A stretch of 64,000 nucleotides of DNA from Maricaulis sp. (GTDB lineage: Bacteria > Pseudomonadota > Alphaproteobacteria > Caulobacterales > Maricaulaceae): positions 1-64,000 of the forward strand of contig NZ_JASBRQ010000064.1 of the NCBI RefSeq assembly GCF_030149425.1, read 5' to 3'. Under the pieces are notes generated by a model. The model searched no databases, was not told where the DNA came from, and saw only the letters and a list, made by a program, of their open reading frames with translations. Of the stretch, positions 50,674 through 60,229 are shown piece by piece. Each line of letters opens with the position of its first letter. Position 1 is the first letter of the stretch. Position numbers and translations under genes: made by a program.

Positions 50674-51630
50674 ATGTCCGACACATCGAAACTGCCTGAT
50701 TACGCCCTTGAAGCCATCGATCTGCGCAAGACCTACGCCGGATCGGCTAAGGCGCCGCCGAAAGAAGCCCTCAAGGGGATCGATCTGAAAATCCCGCGCG
50801 GCTCGATTTTCGGGCTGCTGGGGCCCAATGGTGCGGGCAAGTCGACCTTCATCAATGTCTTTGCCGGGCTGGTGAAGAAGACCTCCGGTACCGTGAGGAC
50901 CTGGGGCATTGATATCGACAAGGACAGCCGCGCCGCGCGCGCCGCGATCGGCATCGTTCCCCAGGAAATCAATATGGACGTGTTCTTCACGCCCTATGAG
51001 ACGCTGGAGCTGATCGCCGGCTTCTACGGCGTGCCCAAGGCGGAGCGGCGGACCGAGGAATTGCTCGAGGCCGTTGGCCTGACCGACAAGCGTGACGCCT
51101 ATGTGCGCCAGCTCTCCGGCGGCATGAAGCGCCGCCTCCTGGTGGCCAAGGCCATGGTGCATGCCCCGCCCGTCCTGGTCCTCGACGAGCCGACGGCCGG
51201 TGTCGATATCGAGCTGCGCCGTCAGCTCTGGGATTATGTGCGTGAGCTGCATGCCCGCGGCACCACGATCGTGCTGACCACGCACTATCTGGAAGAGGCC
51301 CAGGAGCTGTGCGACCAGATTGCCATTGTTGATCAGGGCCAGGTTGTTGCCTGCGAGCCCAAGGAGCAACTCCTCAAGCGCATGGACAAGAAGACGCTGG
51401 TGATCGAGCCGGTTGATGCGCTTGCAGCAGTGCCGGGCGAGCTCAGCGAATTCGATGCCGAGATCCGCGAAGACGGGGCGCTGGCCATCACCTATCGCTA
51501 TGGCCAGCAATCTGTGGCCGAGATGATTGAGAAATTCCGCGCCTCAGGCGGTCGTATCGATGATCTGCGCACCGAGGAGCCGGACCTGGAAGATGTCTTC
51601 CTAGCGCTCACCTATAATCGTCAAGACTGA
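50674..51630 (+). CDS. ABC transporter ATP-binding protein (orphan)
   Basis: The 318-aa ATPase has Walker A GPNGAGKST (50-58), the signature LSGGMKRRLLVAKAM, Walker B VLVLDEPTAGVD and a His-switch TTHYLEE. It resembles ABC-2 exporter ATPases. No permease gene adjoins; the next gene is a small membrane protein. The C-terminal 80 residues resemble the DUF4162-type tail of such ATPases. Confidence 0.88.
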   Translation: MSDTSKLPDYALEAIDLRKTYAGSAKAPPKEALKGIDLKIPRGSIFGLLGPNGAGKSTFINVFAGLVKKTSGTVRTWGIDIDKDSRAARAAIGIVPQEINMDVFFTPYETLELIAGFYGVPKAERRTEELLEAVGLTDKRDAYVRQLSGGMKRRLLVAKAMVHAPPVLVLDEPTAGVDIELRRQLWDYVRELHARGTTIVLTTHYLEEAQELCDQIAIVDQGQVVACEPKEQLLKRMDKKTLVIEPVDALAAVPGELSEFDAEIREDGALAITYRYGQQSVAEMIEKFRASGGRIDDLRTEEPDLEDVFLALTYNRQD

Positions 51631-51761
51631 CACAGGCCCGGCCATATCAGAAGCGGGACAGAAAACCTTTCAATCCCGTAATCTTTGCCTGAATTCGGGC
51701 ACAGTTGGTCGCCATTCTTCGCCTGCCCTTAAAGGGCAGACGCTAGATGGGAGGTAAGATC

Positions 51762-52130
51762 ATGATGTTGGCAATTCGACGCTTTTTTGCACTGGCAGTG
51801 GCCGTGCCGATCTTTCTCGCCCTGACCTGGTTCTTTGGCATCTATGCCCAGCCGCAAGGCGCGACCGGGGCCGGCTTCGCCTTCACCCTGATCGCCATCA
51901 GCGCGGTATTCTCGATCATCGTCTATGCCTGGTTGATGCGCCCGGGCCCGAAAGTCCGCTTCCGCAATAAAGGCGTGGAAGGCTTCGACAAGGATTGGGG
52001 CATGGGGCTGACCGGTTATGGCGCCAAGCAGAGCGGCAAGCGCCGCCGGGACGACGACCCCGACCCCGACGCCTTGGGCGGGCGCCGCGGTGCCGGCGAC
52101 GGCGATGGTGATACCGACGGGCTCTACTAG
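51762..52130 (+). CDS. small membrane protein with acidic tail
   Basis: The 122-aa protein has two hydrophobic segments (about residues 10-28 and 36-59) followed by a charged tail rich in Arg, Asp and Gly (RRRDDDPDPDALGGRR and [11 protein letters not shown]). GGGAGG (51749-51754) lies seven bases before ATG 51762, so the longer frame from 51747 is not chosen. Its family is unknown. Its stop CTAG is shared with the convergent OYE gene. Confidence 0.6.
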   Translation: MMLAIRRFFALAVAVPIFLALTWFFGIYAQPQGATGAGFAFTLIAISAVFSIIVYAWLMRPGPKVRFRNKGVEGFDKDWGMGLTGYGAKQSGKRRRDDDPDPDALGGRRGAGDGDGDTDGLY

Positions 52131-53218
52131 GCGGGTGCGTCCGCTGGGGCGACAAAACCCTCCCAGCTGCTCATATAATCGATAAAGGCCGGGCCCAGGC
52201 CTTCGGCGGCCAGATGCTCGCGCGTGACCGGAAGCGCGGCCGGCTCGAAACCGGCGTCGGCCTGCATTTGCCGCGGGAAGTCGTGGTGCAGGATGCCGCT
52301 GCGGCCGAGCACGACGAAGTCGAGTCCGCCATCAAGGGCGCGGCGGACATCGGCCGCCGTCGAGATCTTGCCGGCTGAACCGAGGCGGACATGACCGCGT
52401 TGCAACGAGGTGAAGTGCTCGAGCAGCGGCTTGTTCTTGAAGTCTTCCTCCTCGGGAGTCTTGAACGTGTCCCAGAGCGACAGGTCGAGATAATCAATGG
52501 CCTTATCGGCAAACAGCCGCTCAACGATCTCGATAACCTCGCCCAGCCGCATGCCGAACCGCTCCGGTGAAAGCCGCACACCGAGGCTGAAGTCCGGTCC
52601 GCATTCCGCCCGCACGCGCTCGATCAGGTCGAACAAGATGCGGCTACGGTTTTCCAGCGAGCCGCCATACTTGTCATCGCGCTGATTGATTTTCGGGCTG
52701 ATGAACTGGCCCAGGATATAGCCATGCGCGCCGTGCAGTTCGACACCATGAAAACCGGCCTGTTCCGCCCGTTTTGCCGCGGCGACGAAATCATCCTTGA
52801 GCGCGTCCACCTCGTCCGTGCTCAGGCCCTTGGCGCCGTACTTTTCCTGGTCCGAGGGGCATTCCGGCGGCCCGTCGATAAATTCCGCCGGTGTGCGCAT
52901 GCCGGCATGGTGCAATTGCACGATGGAGTGGGCGCCGGCCGCGTTGAGGGCCGAGGCCATGCGCGTCAGGCCCTCGATATGGTGATCGCCCCAGATGCCG
53001 AGCTGGCCGGGAAAGCCGATCCCGCGTTCGCGTACATGGCTGGCGCAGGTCGACACGGCACCAAACCCGCCCTCGGCACGCTTGGTCAGCCAGGTAAATT
53101 CATCATCGCTGAGCGTGCCGTCCTTGTGGCTTTGCAGATTGGTCAGCGGTGCCAGCATGAAGCGGTTGGACCAGTCCGGCCCGTGGGCCAGGGACAGCGG
53201 CGAAAAGGGATCGGTCAT
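52127..53218 (-). CDS. NADH:flavin oxidoreductase (old yellow enzyme family)
   Basis: The 363-aa FMN-binding TIM-barrel enzyme reduces alpha,beta-unsaturated carbonyls or related substrates. It has [46 protein letters not shown] and the C-terminal FMN-phosphate region [17 protein letters not shown] precedes the ATG. The substrate is not readable. Confidence 0.92.
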   Translation of the reverse strand: MTDPFSPLSLAHGPDWSNRFMLAPLTNLQSHKDGTLSDDEFTWLTKRAEGGFGAVSTCASHVRERGIGFPGQLGIWGDHHIEGLTRMASALNAAGAHSIVQLHHAGMRTPAEFIDGPPECPSDQEKYGAKGLSTDEVDALKDDFVAAAKRAEQAGFHGVELHGAHGYILGQFISPKINQRDDKYGGSLENRSRILFDLIERVRAECGPDFSLGVRLSPERFGMRLGEVIEIVERLFADKAIDYLDLSLWDTFKTPEEEDFKNKPLLEHFTSLQRGHVRLGSAGKISTAADVRRALDGGLDFVVLGRSGILHHDFPRQMQADAGFEPAALPVTREHLAAEGLGPAFIDYMSSWEGFVAPADAPA

Positions 53219-53381
53219 AAGGGCTCCGGCGATCAGGCGTGGAATAATTCGGTCGACACCTTGGCAAACCCGCCCCGCCGACGTCCAGCATCAGGCGCTG
53301 CGCAGCTGCGCCAGAGCCGCAAATCCGCCGCCCGCCGCGATTGCACCCGCCCCCCGCATCAGGTAACAGTCCCCCTTCAAC

Positions 53382-53458
53382 GCACCTATAGCTCAGCTGG
53401 ATAGAGCGCTGCCCTCCGAAGGCAGAGGTCTCAGGTTCGAATCCTGATAGGTGCGCCA
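53382..53458 (+). tRNA. tRNA-Arg (anticodon CCG)
   Basis: The cloverleaf is complete: acceptor GCACCTA pairs with TAGGTGC, the D-arm is CTCAGCTGGATAGAG, the anticodon stem CTGCC/GGCAG holds CTCCGAA (CCG, reading CGG), and the T-arm is CAGGTTCGAATCCTG. CCA is encoded at 53456-53458. It lies beside a duplicated 3' segment (see findings). Confidence 0.95.
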
Positions 53459-53477
53459 CTTTCTTGATCTCACGCTT
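53455..53477. repeat. tRNA-end direct repeat, left copy
   Basis: This 23-base sequence starts at the tRNA discriminator base and CCA and is exactly repeated at 53575-53597. A tRNA-end duplication of this kind is the usual scar of site-specific integration. Confidence 0.65.
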
Positions 53478-53574
53478 GTTCGCTCCGCGAACCGCTCCGA
53501 TTGGGCGGCCTGGCCGGCCGACGCGCCGTCGCGCTTGCGAACCTTGCAGGTTCGAACTGGCACCTGTGAGGCGT

Positions 53575-53597
53575 GCCACTTTCTTGATCTCACGCTT
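53575..53597. repeat. tRNA-end direct repeat, right copy
   Basis: This exact copy of 53455-53477 lies 120 bases further right. It is preceded by a degenerate T-arm (CAGGTTCGAA at 53547-53556), so a piece of the tRNA 3' end is duplicated with it. Confidence 0.65.
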
Positions 53598-53824
53598 CTT
53601 TGTTGCATGTGCAAGCCGAGCGGCTACCCCGTGGCGTTTACGGCATTATCGCGAATAAAATTCAATAAAATCATATGGTTCACCGATTGGATAAAATTGT
53701 TCCTATCGCTTAAACCAGAGATCAATTCCGTTTTCGTAATATCCTACTACAGACAAGACGACCCCCGGGGAAACGGGGGCGGTGGGCCAATAAGAGCCTC
53801 AATAAGAAAACGGGAGGAAAAGCG
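53598..53824. other. AT-rich tract between the tRNA repeat and the TonB-C gene
   Basis: No supported gene lies here. The DNA is AT-rich compared with its surroundings (around 53650-53760), then has a CCCCCG-GGGAAA-CGGGGG hairpin (53762-53779) and the GGGAGG ribosome-binding site of the next gene. It may be debris of an integrated element; that is inference. Confidence 0.4.
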
Positions 53825-54175
53825 ATGAAGATGAATTCCTGGGTCAAAGCCTTTGCCCTGAGCGGGCTGATGATGTCCGGTCTGGCTGGTGCGCCGGCGC
53901 TGGCGGTGCAGGACGCGCCGCAGCGTGAGGCGGTGCGTGTGTCCGCGCCGGATTATCCGCGGAGTGCGGAGCGCCGCGGTCTCGAAGGCTATGTTGTGAT
54001 TGCCTATGATATCGACGAGAGCGGCGATGTGGTTGATGCCACGGTCGCGGAAGCGCAGCCGGAAGGCGTGTTTGACCGGGCTGCCCTGCGGGCGGTGAAT
54101 TCCTGGCGCTTTGCCGAAGCGGCAGCGGTCACTACCGGTCACCAGACGCGGTTGAATTTCGCTCTGCAGGACTGA
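53825..54175 (+). CDS. exported TonB C-terminal-domain protein
   Basis: The 116-aa protein has a signal peptide (GLAGAPALA, to about residue 27). Its body is a TonB-C domain: APDYPRSAERRGLEGYVVIAYDIDESGDVVDATV, then FDRAALRAVNSWRF. It has no N-terminal TonB helix or proline linker, so it is not a classic TonB. GGGAGG lies seven bases before the ATG. Confidence 0.72.
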   Translation: MKMNSWVKAFALSGLMMSGLAGAPALAVQDAPQREAVRVSAPDYPRSAERRGLEGYVVIAYDIDESGDVVDATVAEAQPEGVFDRAALRAVNSWRFAEAAAVTTGHQTRLNFALQD

Positions 54176-54284
54176 TCTGAACAGCTCACAGGCGGGTTCG
54201 CGCGGGTGCAGGCCGCGCGCCTCTCGCCTATTGCGCGAACGCAGCTAGAATGGGCTCAGGCCCACTCTAGATGCGAGCATGTTC

Positions 54285-55351
54285 ATGACCGAGATCAATC
54301 CCGACGCGCCGATCCTGGTGACCGGCGCGACCGGCTATCTGGCGGGTGTCATCATCCAGCAATTGCTGGACAAGGGACACACTGTGCATGCCGCCGTGCG
54401 CGATCCGTCGAAGACGGACAAGCTGCAGTATCTCAATGCGATTGCCGACGCGTCCGACGGTTCGATCCGGTATTTCAAGGCCGATCTGACCACGTCCGGC
54501 GCCTATAGCGAGGGCATGGCCGGGTGCGAACTGGTCATTCACACCGCCTCGCCTTTCACCCTGGCGGTCGATGATCCGCAAAAGACCTGGTTGACCCGGC
54601 GGTGGACGGCACCGCCAACGTGCTCTCCAGCGCCAATGAAACCGACAGCGTCAAACGCGTCGTGCTGACCTCCAGCTGTGCGGCGATTTATGGTGACAAT
54701 GCCGACATCGCGTCCATGCCGGACAAGAAGCTGACCGAGGCGGTCTGGAACACGTCCTCCTCGCTCAAGCACAATCCCTATTCGCTGTCGAAGACACTGG
54801 CGGAAAAGAAGGCCTGGGACATGGCCGGGGAGCAGCAGCGCTGGGATCTGGTGACGATCAATCCGTCCTTCATTCTCGGTCCCGGTATCAACCCCAATCT
54901 GACCGGGGAGAGCTATTCCACCATCATCCAGTTCGGTGACGGGACGATGGCCGCGGGCGTGCCGGATTTCCGCATCGGTGTCGTTGATGTGCGCGATGTT
55001 GCTGCGGCGCACATCCTGGCCGGCTTCACACCCGCCGCTCAGGGCCGGCATATCCTGTCAGGCCACGATACCGGCTTCCCTGAGATGTCGAGTATCCTGC
55101 GCGAGAAATTCGGCGACAGTTTCGGTTTCGGCAAATCCATCCTGCCGAAATTCCTCGTCTGGCTGGTCGGGCCGATGCTCAATCCGGGCCTGACGCGCAA
55201 GACGGTGAGCCGCAATGTCGGCATCGCTTTCATTGCCGACCATTCCAAAAGTGTCCGCGAACTGGGCGTGAGCTACCGGCCGCTGGAGGAGACGATGATC
55301 GATTTCTTCCAGCACCTGGTGGAGAACGGGCGAGTGAAGCCCAAAAGTTGA
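54285..55351 (+). pseudogene. NAD-dependent epimerase/dehydratase, interrupted by a frameshift
   Basis: The first part has the Rossmann motif VTGATGYLAGVI and runs to VDDPQKT; the second part continues in another frame with VDGTANVLSSANETDSVKRVV and YSLSK (the YxxxK catalytic motif). The join reads ACC-TGG-TTG; adding one C after 54587 restores KTLVDPAVDGTANV, the expected sequence. The two parts are otherwise intact, so this is either a recent one-base loss or a sequencing error. It resembles dihydroflavonol-4-reductase-like SDR proteins. ATGs at 54279 and 54285 are both possible. Confidence 0.8.
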
Positions 55352-55355
55352 TCCG

Positions 55356-55511
55356 TCAGGCCAGGCACCAGATTCCGGTGCAGACGCCGAAAAAGAGCTG
55401 CATGGCCAGGTCCATCAGCCCGGTCACGATCAGCAGGGGCAGGCCGATATAGGCAAATACCAGCCAGATCGCCGTCACGGTGATGCGCGGTTCGGTGATC
55501 TTGTGACCCAT
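55356..55511 (-). CDS. small membrane protein, unknown
   Basis: The 51-aa protein begins MGHKITEPRITVTAIWL and is mostly hydrophobic (two segments). GGAG lies six bases before this ATG; a longer start at 55550 also has a GGGAG sequence. It stands four bases from the end of the convergent epimerase gene. No family is recognised. Confidence 0.45.
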   Translation of the reverse strand: MGHKITEPRITVTAIWLVFAYIGLPLLIVTGLMDLAMQLFFGVCTGIWCLA

Positions 55512-55616
55512 GACGGTCTCCGCCTTGCGGCCGAAGGGAAGGGACGGCATGCGATTGTGCTCCCGGCAGGCTCGTGAATAGTGAGTATCAAAGCTGATTC
55601 GAGCCTGCGAGGCGAA

Positions 55617-56519
55617 ATGCGTCTCTCCTTCGAGATAGATCGTGCAACCTGGGATGCCGAGCTGCGGCGCCATCCGGCAGCCCTGCAGCAGGATTGGAGT
55701 TATGGCGAGGCGCTGGCCGAGCTGGGCGCGGATGTGCGCCGGGTGGCCCTTGAGGATGATCAGGGACGGCTGGCACTGGCGCAGATCACGGTGCGCCGCT
55801 TGGCTGGCTTATGGACCTTGGCGGTCTGCACTCGTGGCCCGGTTTGGCTGCGCCCGCTTGATCCGGCGGCGAAGGGACAGACGCTCAAACTGCTCAAACG
55901 CGGGCTTGGTCTGGCCTGGCCGCATGTGACCCTGGCGACACCGGATGACGAGACGCGCCCCAAGGGGCTGTCGCGGGTCATGACGGGCTATTCCACCGTA
56001 CTCCTGGATCTGAAACAGGATCTCACCGATTTGCGGGCCGGGTTCGAGGGCAAGTGGCGCAACCGGCTCAACGCCGCGGAGAAATCCGGGCTGAAGACGG
56101 CTCAGAACAGCGTAAAGCTGGCGCAATATCGCTGGCTTCTGCAGACCGAGGAAGGTCAGCGCGAAGAGCGCGGCTACAAAGCGACACCGGCAGCGCTCGT
56201 GCCCGCCTTCCAGACCGCAACGGGTGAGCGTGACAGCCTTCTGATCCTGCGCGCCGACCAGGGGCGCGAGAAGATCGCCGCCATGATGTTCCTGATCCAT
56301 GGCTGCGCCGCGACCTATCATATCGGCTGGAACAGCGAGACCGGCCGCAAGCTCGGGGCGCATAACCTCCTGCTCTTCCAGGCCTTGGAGGAGCTCAAGG
56401 CGCGCGGTGTGGTGCAGCTCGATCTGGGCGGGGTCAACACCACGCAGGGGGCCGGGCTGGCCCGTTTCAAGATTGGCACGGGCGGCCGTGTTATCACCTA
56501 TTGCGGGACGTATTTTTGA
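55617..56519 (+). CDS. FemAB/GNAT-like acyltransferase
   Basis: The 300-aa protein resembles FemAB-type aminoacyltransferases of the GNAT superfamily, with LQQDWSYGEALAELGADVRRVAL, GKWRNRLNAAEKSGL, and AATYHIGWNSETGRKLGAHNLLLFQALEELKARGVVQLDLGG in the C-terminal GNAT half. Such enzymes add amino acids to peptidoglycan or make other peptide bonds. The ATG at 55617 has GAGG four bases upstream; a GTG at 55581 is less likely. Confidence 0.75.
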   Translation: MRLSFEIDRATWDAELRRHPAALQQDWSYGEALAELGADVRRVALEDDQGRLALAQITVRRLAGLWTLAVCTRGPVWLRPLDPAAKGQTLKLLKRGLGLAWPHVTLATPDDETRPKGLSRVMTGYSTVLLDLKQDLTDLRAGFEGKWRNRLNAAEKSGLKTAQNSVKLAQYRWLLQTEEGQREERGYKATPAALVPAFQTATGERDSLLILRADQGREKIAAMMFLIHGCAATYHIGWNSETGRKLGAHNLLLFQALEELKARGVVQLDLGGVNTTQGAGLARFKIGTGGRVITYCGTYF

Positions 56520-56530
56520 CGGGGGACTTC

Positions 56531-57085
56531 ATGACACGCTGGATCATCATGCTGGCGGCGACGCTGGGCCTCATGGCCTGCGAAGCGCCGACCAATAATG
56601 GCGAGAATTCCGCGGATATCATCACCATATATGGAGCCATCGCGACGGTGGACCGGGGTCCTATGGACCCGCAGACGGAGCCGCTCTTCAACACGTTCGG
56701 GATCGAGTTTGATGCCGCGTGCGTCATCAATACCGCGGCTCTATTGACCCTGGAACAACACACTATCCGGGCCGATTTTCCAGCCGGTGCGTCTGTGCGC
56801 AACTTCTCCGGTCCGCTTCTGCGTGATGTCATGGCGATTGCCGTGCCGACCGGGCAGACGCTGGTGGTCACGTCGGTCGATGGCTATCAGCGCGAGATCG
56901 ACCTGCAGCGCATCTATGATCACGATGTGATCCTGGCCGTGCGCATGGATGGCGACCCGCTACCCATGGGAGGTTTCGGGCCGGCCATGCTGGTCTGGCC
57001 GCGCCGGACGGATCCGGCGCTGACCGGTATGAGCGATGACGACTGGTCCTGGGGCGTCATCGCCATCGAGGTGCGCGAGGCCTAG
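56531..57085 (+). CDS. lipoprotein, molybdopterin-domain-like
   Basis: The 184-aa protein has a lipobox (LGLMAC, Cys near residue 17) and sits in the envelope. Its middle, SGPLLRDVMAIA and VVTSVDGYQREIDL, resembles the oxidoreductase molybdopterin-binding fold, but the cofactor residues are not obvious. GGGGG precedes the ATG. The stop CTAG is shared with the convergent S41 protease gene. Confidence 0.6.
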   Translation: MTRWIIMLAATLGLMACEAPTNNGENSADIITIYGAIATVDRGPMDPQTEPLFNTFGIEFDAACVINTAALLTLEQHTIRADFPAGASVRNFSGPLLRDVMAIAVPTGQTLVVTSVDGYQREIDLQRIYDHDVILAVRMDGDPLPMGGFGPAMLVWPRRTDPALTGMSDDDWSWGVIAIEVREA

Positions 57086-58404
57086 TCGACCCGGGCGTTC
57101 GGCATGATGCGGCCATCGCCCGTGTGTAATTCCATGATGCCGAAACCGTCTTCGCCCTCGACAAAAACGAGGCGGTAGTTCTCATCGTCCTCGAACATGA
57201 AACGGTCATTGCCGAGCGCGATGAGGGCAATCGGGCTGGCGCCTTCGCGCACATAGTGCAGCCGGCCGTCTTCCATGAAGGTGTCACGGACACCCCAATC
57301 GCCGACATAGCGGCGCAATTGCCGGTTGGAGAGCTCGACCGGGTTGCGCTGGGCCTGCAGTGCCTCCGTTGCCCAGTTCAGGCTTCGCGTGACTTCCGGG
57401 TCTTCGCTGGACTCCGAGATTTCATTGTACAGGTGCAGCTGCGCCTCGATCAGGGCGTCATCGGCCTCGACGGCAATATCCGGCGTAACCCCTGTGCCTT
57501 CCCAGTTGGTGCCGGTGACCGGATTGCGCGCCGAACCGGTCGAAATGAAGACGGCAAAGCCTTCTTCGACCAGGAAAGTGCCGCCGGGATTGCCCGCGCC
57601 ATAGGTGGTTTCGCCAATAATGGTGGCCCGTTCCATCGCCTGCAGGTGATAGGGGAAGGCCTCGCCGGCGGATCCGGTGCGGCCGCTGGTCAGGACCGCC
57701 ATGGGCACATGGGGGCGGTGGCCGACCGGGTGACTGGGCAGCGACCACATCTGGTTCGGGTATTCATAATCGCGCGAGACGAAAGTGTTGATCAGCACAT
57801 CACCGCCCTGTGGCAGGAAATGGCTGGTCAGGAATTGCACCATGGACGGGTCGCCGCCGACATTCTGGCGCATGTCGAAAATCACACCATCGGTATTGGC
57901 GATGAAGCTGAGTGCCGCGCTTGCCGTGTCCAGCGCCGGGGCGATGGGAGCAAACTGGTTAAGCTTGATATAGCCGATATTGCCGGGAAGGATGGCAACC
58001 TCGGCGAAACCGAAATTCTGCCGTGCCAGCGGCGCCCAGCGCTCGCGCATTTCCTCTTCCGAAGGCGGGTTGGCGTCACGCTCTGCCTGTCTGGCCATTG
58101 CCTGAGCAACCCGTTCGGCGCCGACGAAGCGAACGCTGAAGTGATTGTCCTCCTCGCCCAGGGCCTGACCGATGGCCGAAGCGAAGGCTTCCGCGCTGTC
58201 TTCCCGATAAGCGCCGGACGCATAGGCGGTGCGCAGATCATCGGCAATCTGGGTCGCGCGTTCGGCGTCGAAGAATTCGTCGGCAATGATCGTGGCGAGG
58301 CTTTCAACGGCGCTGTCGCGCGTTTCCGGCGCCAGCGGAGTCTGTGCCATGGCTGGGAGCGCCACAAAGGCGGCGCCCAGTGCGGCGGCAAAAGGTTTCA
58401 GCAT
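57082..58404 (-). CDS. exported S41-family peptidase
   Basis: The 440-aa protein has a signal peptide (VALPAMAQ, to about residue 21), a helical N-terminal domain, and the S41 core: GYIKLNQF, VIFDMRQNVGGDPSMV (174-189), the nucleophile Ser245 in SGRTGSAGEAF, and GTGVTPDIAVEADDAL. It is related to Tsp/CtpA-like and tail-specific proteases but no PDZ domain is obvious. GAGGG precedes the ATG. Confidence 0.9.
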   Translation of the reverse strand: MLKPFAAALGAAFVALPAMAQTPLAPETRDSAVESLATIIADEFFDAERATQIADDLRTAYASGAYREDSAEAFASAIGQALGEEDNHFSVRFVGAERVAQAMARQAERDANPPSEEEMRERWAPLARQNFGFAEVAILPGNIGYIKLNQFAPIAPALDTASAALSFIANTDGVIFDMRQNVGGDPSMVQFLTSHFLPQGGDVLINTFVSRDYEYPNQMWSLPSHPVGHRPHVPMAVLTSGRTGSAGEAFPYHLQAMERATIIGETTYGAGNPGGTFLVEEGFAVFISTGSARNPVTGTNWEGTGVTPDIAVEADDALIEAQLHLYNEISESSEDPEVTRSLNWATEALQAQRNPVELSNRQLRRYVGDWGVRDTFMEDGRLHYVREGASPIALIALGNDRFMFEDDENYRLVFVEGEDGFGIMELHTGDGRIMPNARVD

Positions 58405-58611
58405 TTCATGTCCCTCTGTGTTCCGAAGGGCTCTTAGTCGTCTATCCGGGCACCCGCGTTCAAGTGAATAAGCGGATAGACCGGGGACAGAAAATTGTAA
58501 GCACGCGTTCAGGTTGGAAGCGGTGAAAACTGTCACGAATACGTATAAAAGCCTTTCAGCCGGGCGCTGTCCTTTCTAAGGTGCGCTCGCTTTTTTGGAT
58601 TGGGGAGTGGA

Positions 58612-60150
58612 ATGGACGGCTTCTTTGACGCTGCGACTACGGTCAGCGATTTCCTCTGGGGGGGTACCTGGGGCGATCAGCGCATCCTGCCCGTAGGCAT
58701 TATCACCATCGCCCTTTTGGGCACGGGTCTCATTTTCATGCTGCGTCTCGGCTTCCGGCCGCTGCGTCGCCTGTTCCCGGCTTTCGGCGAGCTGTGGTCC
58801 GGCCGTAAAGGCGGTGGCGAAGGTGAGATCACGCCGTGGCAGGCGCTCTCGACCGCGCTGTCCGGCCAGGTCGGTACGGGTAACCTCGCCGGTGTGGCCA
58901 CCGCGATCACGCTGGGCGGCCCGGGCGCGATTTTCTGGATGTGGATCACTGCCCTGTTCGGCATGGCTGCGGCCTATGCCGAGTCCAGCCTGGCGGTGCG
59001 CTATCGTGAGAAACACCCGGACGGCCACTTCCACGGTGGTCCGATGTACTACATCAAGAACGGCCTGGGTAAGCATTGGGGCTGGCTCGCCGTTCTCTTC
59101 TGTATCGGTACGATTTTCTCCGCTGTCGGCACGGGCGGCATGATCCAGGCCAACTCCATTACCCAGTCCGCTGTCGAGGCGGGCCGTTCCATGGGCGTTG
59201 TGGTGCCCAATTGGAGTGTCGGTCTGATCATCGGTGCGCTGGTCTTCATCGTCATCATCGGTGGCATCAAGTCGATCGGTAGCGTGGCCGGCAAGATCAT
59301 CCCGTTCATGGCCGGCGCCTATATCCTTGCCGCCCTGTTCGTGATCGTCACCCATATCGAGTTCATCCCGAACGCCTTCATGCTGATCATCGGTGGTGCT
59401 TTCGGCTGGGAGCAGGCCGGTGGCGGTCTGGCCGGCTACGGCGTCCTTGCCGCGATCCGCGCCGGTGTGGCGCGCGGCCTCTTCTCCAACGAGGCCGGTC
59501 AGGGTTCCGCCCCGATCGCGCACGCCGCCGCTCAGACCAAGAACCCGGTCAAGCAGGGCGAGATCGCCATGCTCGGCGTGTTCATCGACACCATGATCAT
59601 CTGTACGATGACCGCTCTGGTGATCCTGGTTGTGCAGGGCGCTTACCCGTCCGGTGACGGCACCACGGTGGAGTATGCCTGGCAGTCGACCACGCTCGAA
59701 GCGTCGGCCATCACCACGGCGGCCTTTGCCGAGGGCATGATGTATGGTGCCTGGGTGATCCTGGCGGCGCAGGCCTTGTTTGCCTTCACCACGATCATCG
59801 GCTGGTCCTACTATGCCGAGCAGTGCCTGACCTACATCACCGGCGACTGGGCGGCCAAGCCGTTCCGCTTCGTCTGGGTGGGTGTGGCCTTCGTCGGCAC
59901 GCTGATCACCAATGTCACCGGCCTCTGGCGCTTCGGCGATATCGCCAACGCGTCCATGCTGCTGCCGAACGTGGTGGCGCTGCTGCTGCTGTCCGGGGCT
60001 GTGGTGGCCTACACCAAGCGCTTCGACAAGACGGGCGAACTGCCGCCGAACTGGGCGGGCGACGTCTGGGGCACGCAGGAGTCGACGGAGGAAGAACTCC
60101 AGTCCGGCCATGCCAATGTCGATGGCGAAGCCACGGCCAAGGACGACTAG
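58612..60150 (+). CDS. alanine/glycine:cation symporter (AGCS family)
   Basis: The 512-aa membrane protein has about 11 hydrophobic segments and the AGCS signatures: LSTALSGQVGTGNLAGVATAI, GGPMYYIKNGLG, FSNEAGQGSAPIAHAAAQTK. It takes up D/L-alanine or glycine with Na+ or H+. GGGGAG lies before the ATG at 58612. A terminator follows. Confidence 0.94.
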   Translation: MDGFFDAATTVSDFLWGGTWGDQRILPVGIITIALLGTGLIFMLRLGFRPLRRLFPAFGELWSGRKGGGEGEITPWQALSTALSGQVGTGNLAGVATAITLGGPGAIFWMWITALFGMAAAYAESSLAVRYREKHPDGHFHGGPMYYIKNGLGKHWGWLAVLFCIGTIFSAVGTGGMIQANSITQSAVEAGRSMGVVVPNWSVGLIIGALVFIVIIGGIKSIGSVAGKIIPFMAGAYILAALFVIVTHIEFIPNAFMLIIGGAFGWEQAGGGLAGYGVLAAIRAGVARGLFSNEAGQGSAPIAHAAAQTKNPVKQGEIAMLGVFIDTMIICTMTALVILVVQGAYPSGDGTTVEYAWQSTTLEASAITTAAFAEGMMYGAWVILAAQALFAFTTIIGWSYYAEQCLTYITGDWAAKPFRFVWVGVAFVGTLITNVTGLWRFGDIANASMLLPNVVALLLLSGAVVAYTKRFDKTGELPPNWAGDVWGTQESTEEELQSGHANVDGEATAKDD

Positions 60151-60172
60151 GTCCCGGCCTGATTGATCAAGG

Positions 60173-60204
60173 AAAAGCCCCGCCGGTTCCGGCGGGGCTT
60201 TTTC
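60173..60204 (+). terminator. terminator after the AGCS gene
   Basis: A 12-bp stem (AAAAGCCCCGCC and GGCGGGGCTTTT) with a six-base loop is followed by T residues. It also serves the convergent VanZ gene. Confidence 0.85.
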
Positions 60205-60229
60205 TTTGCCGTAAAGGCGATAGGCGTCG

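Noticed and set aside
53393-53614. Minus-strand open frame reading [19 protein letters not shown]
   Set aside because: This phrase is the well-known false translation of a tRNA gene; the frame runs antisense through tRNA-Arg.
58576-60111. 511-codon minus-strand open frame
   Set aside because: It is antisense to the AGCS symporter and is low-complexity His/Asp/Gly-rich.
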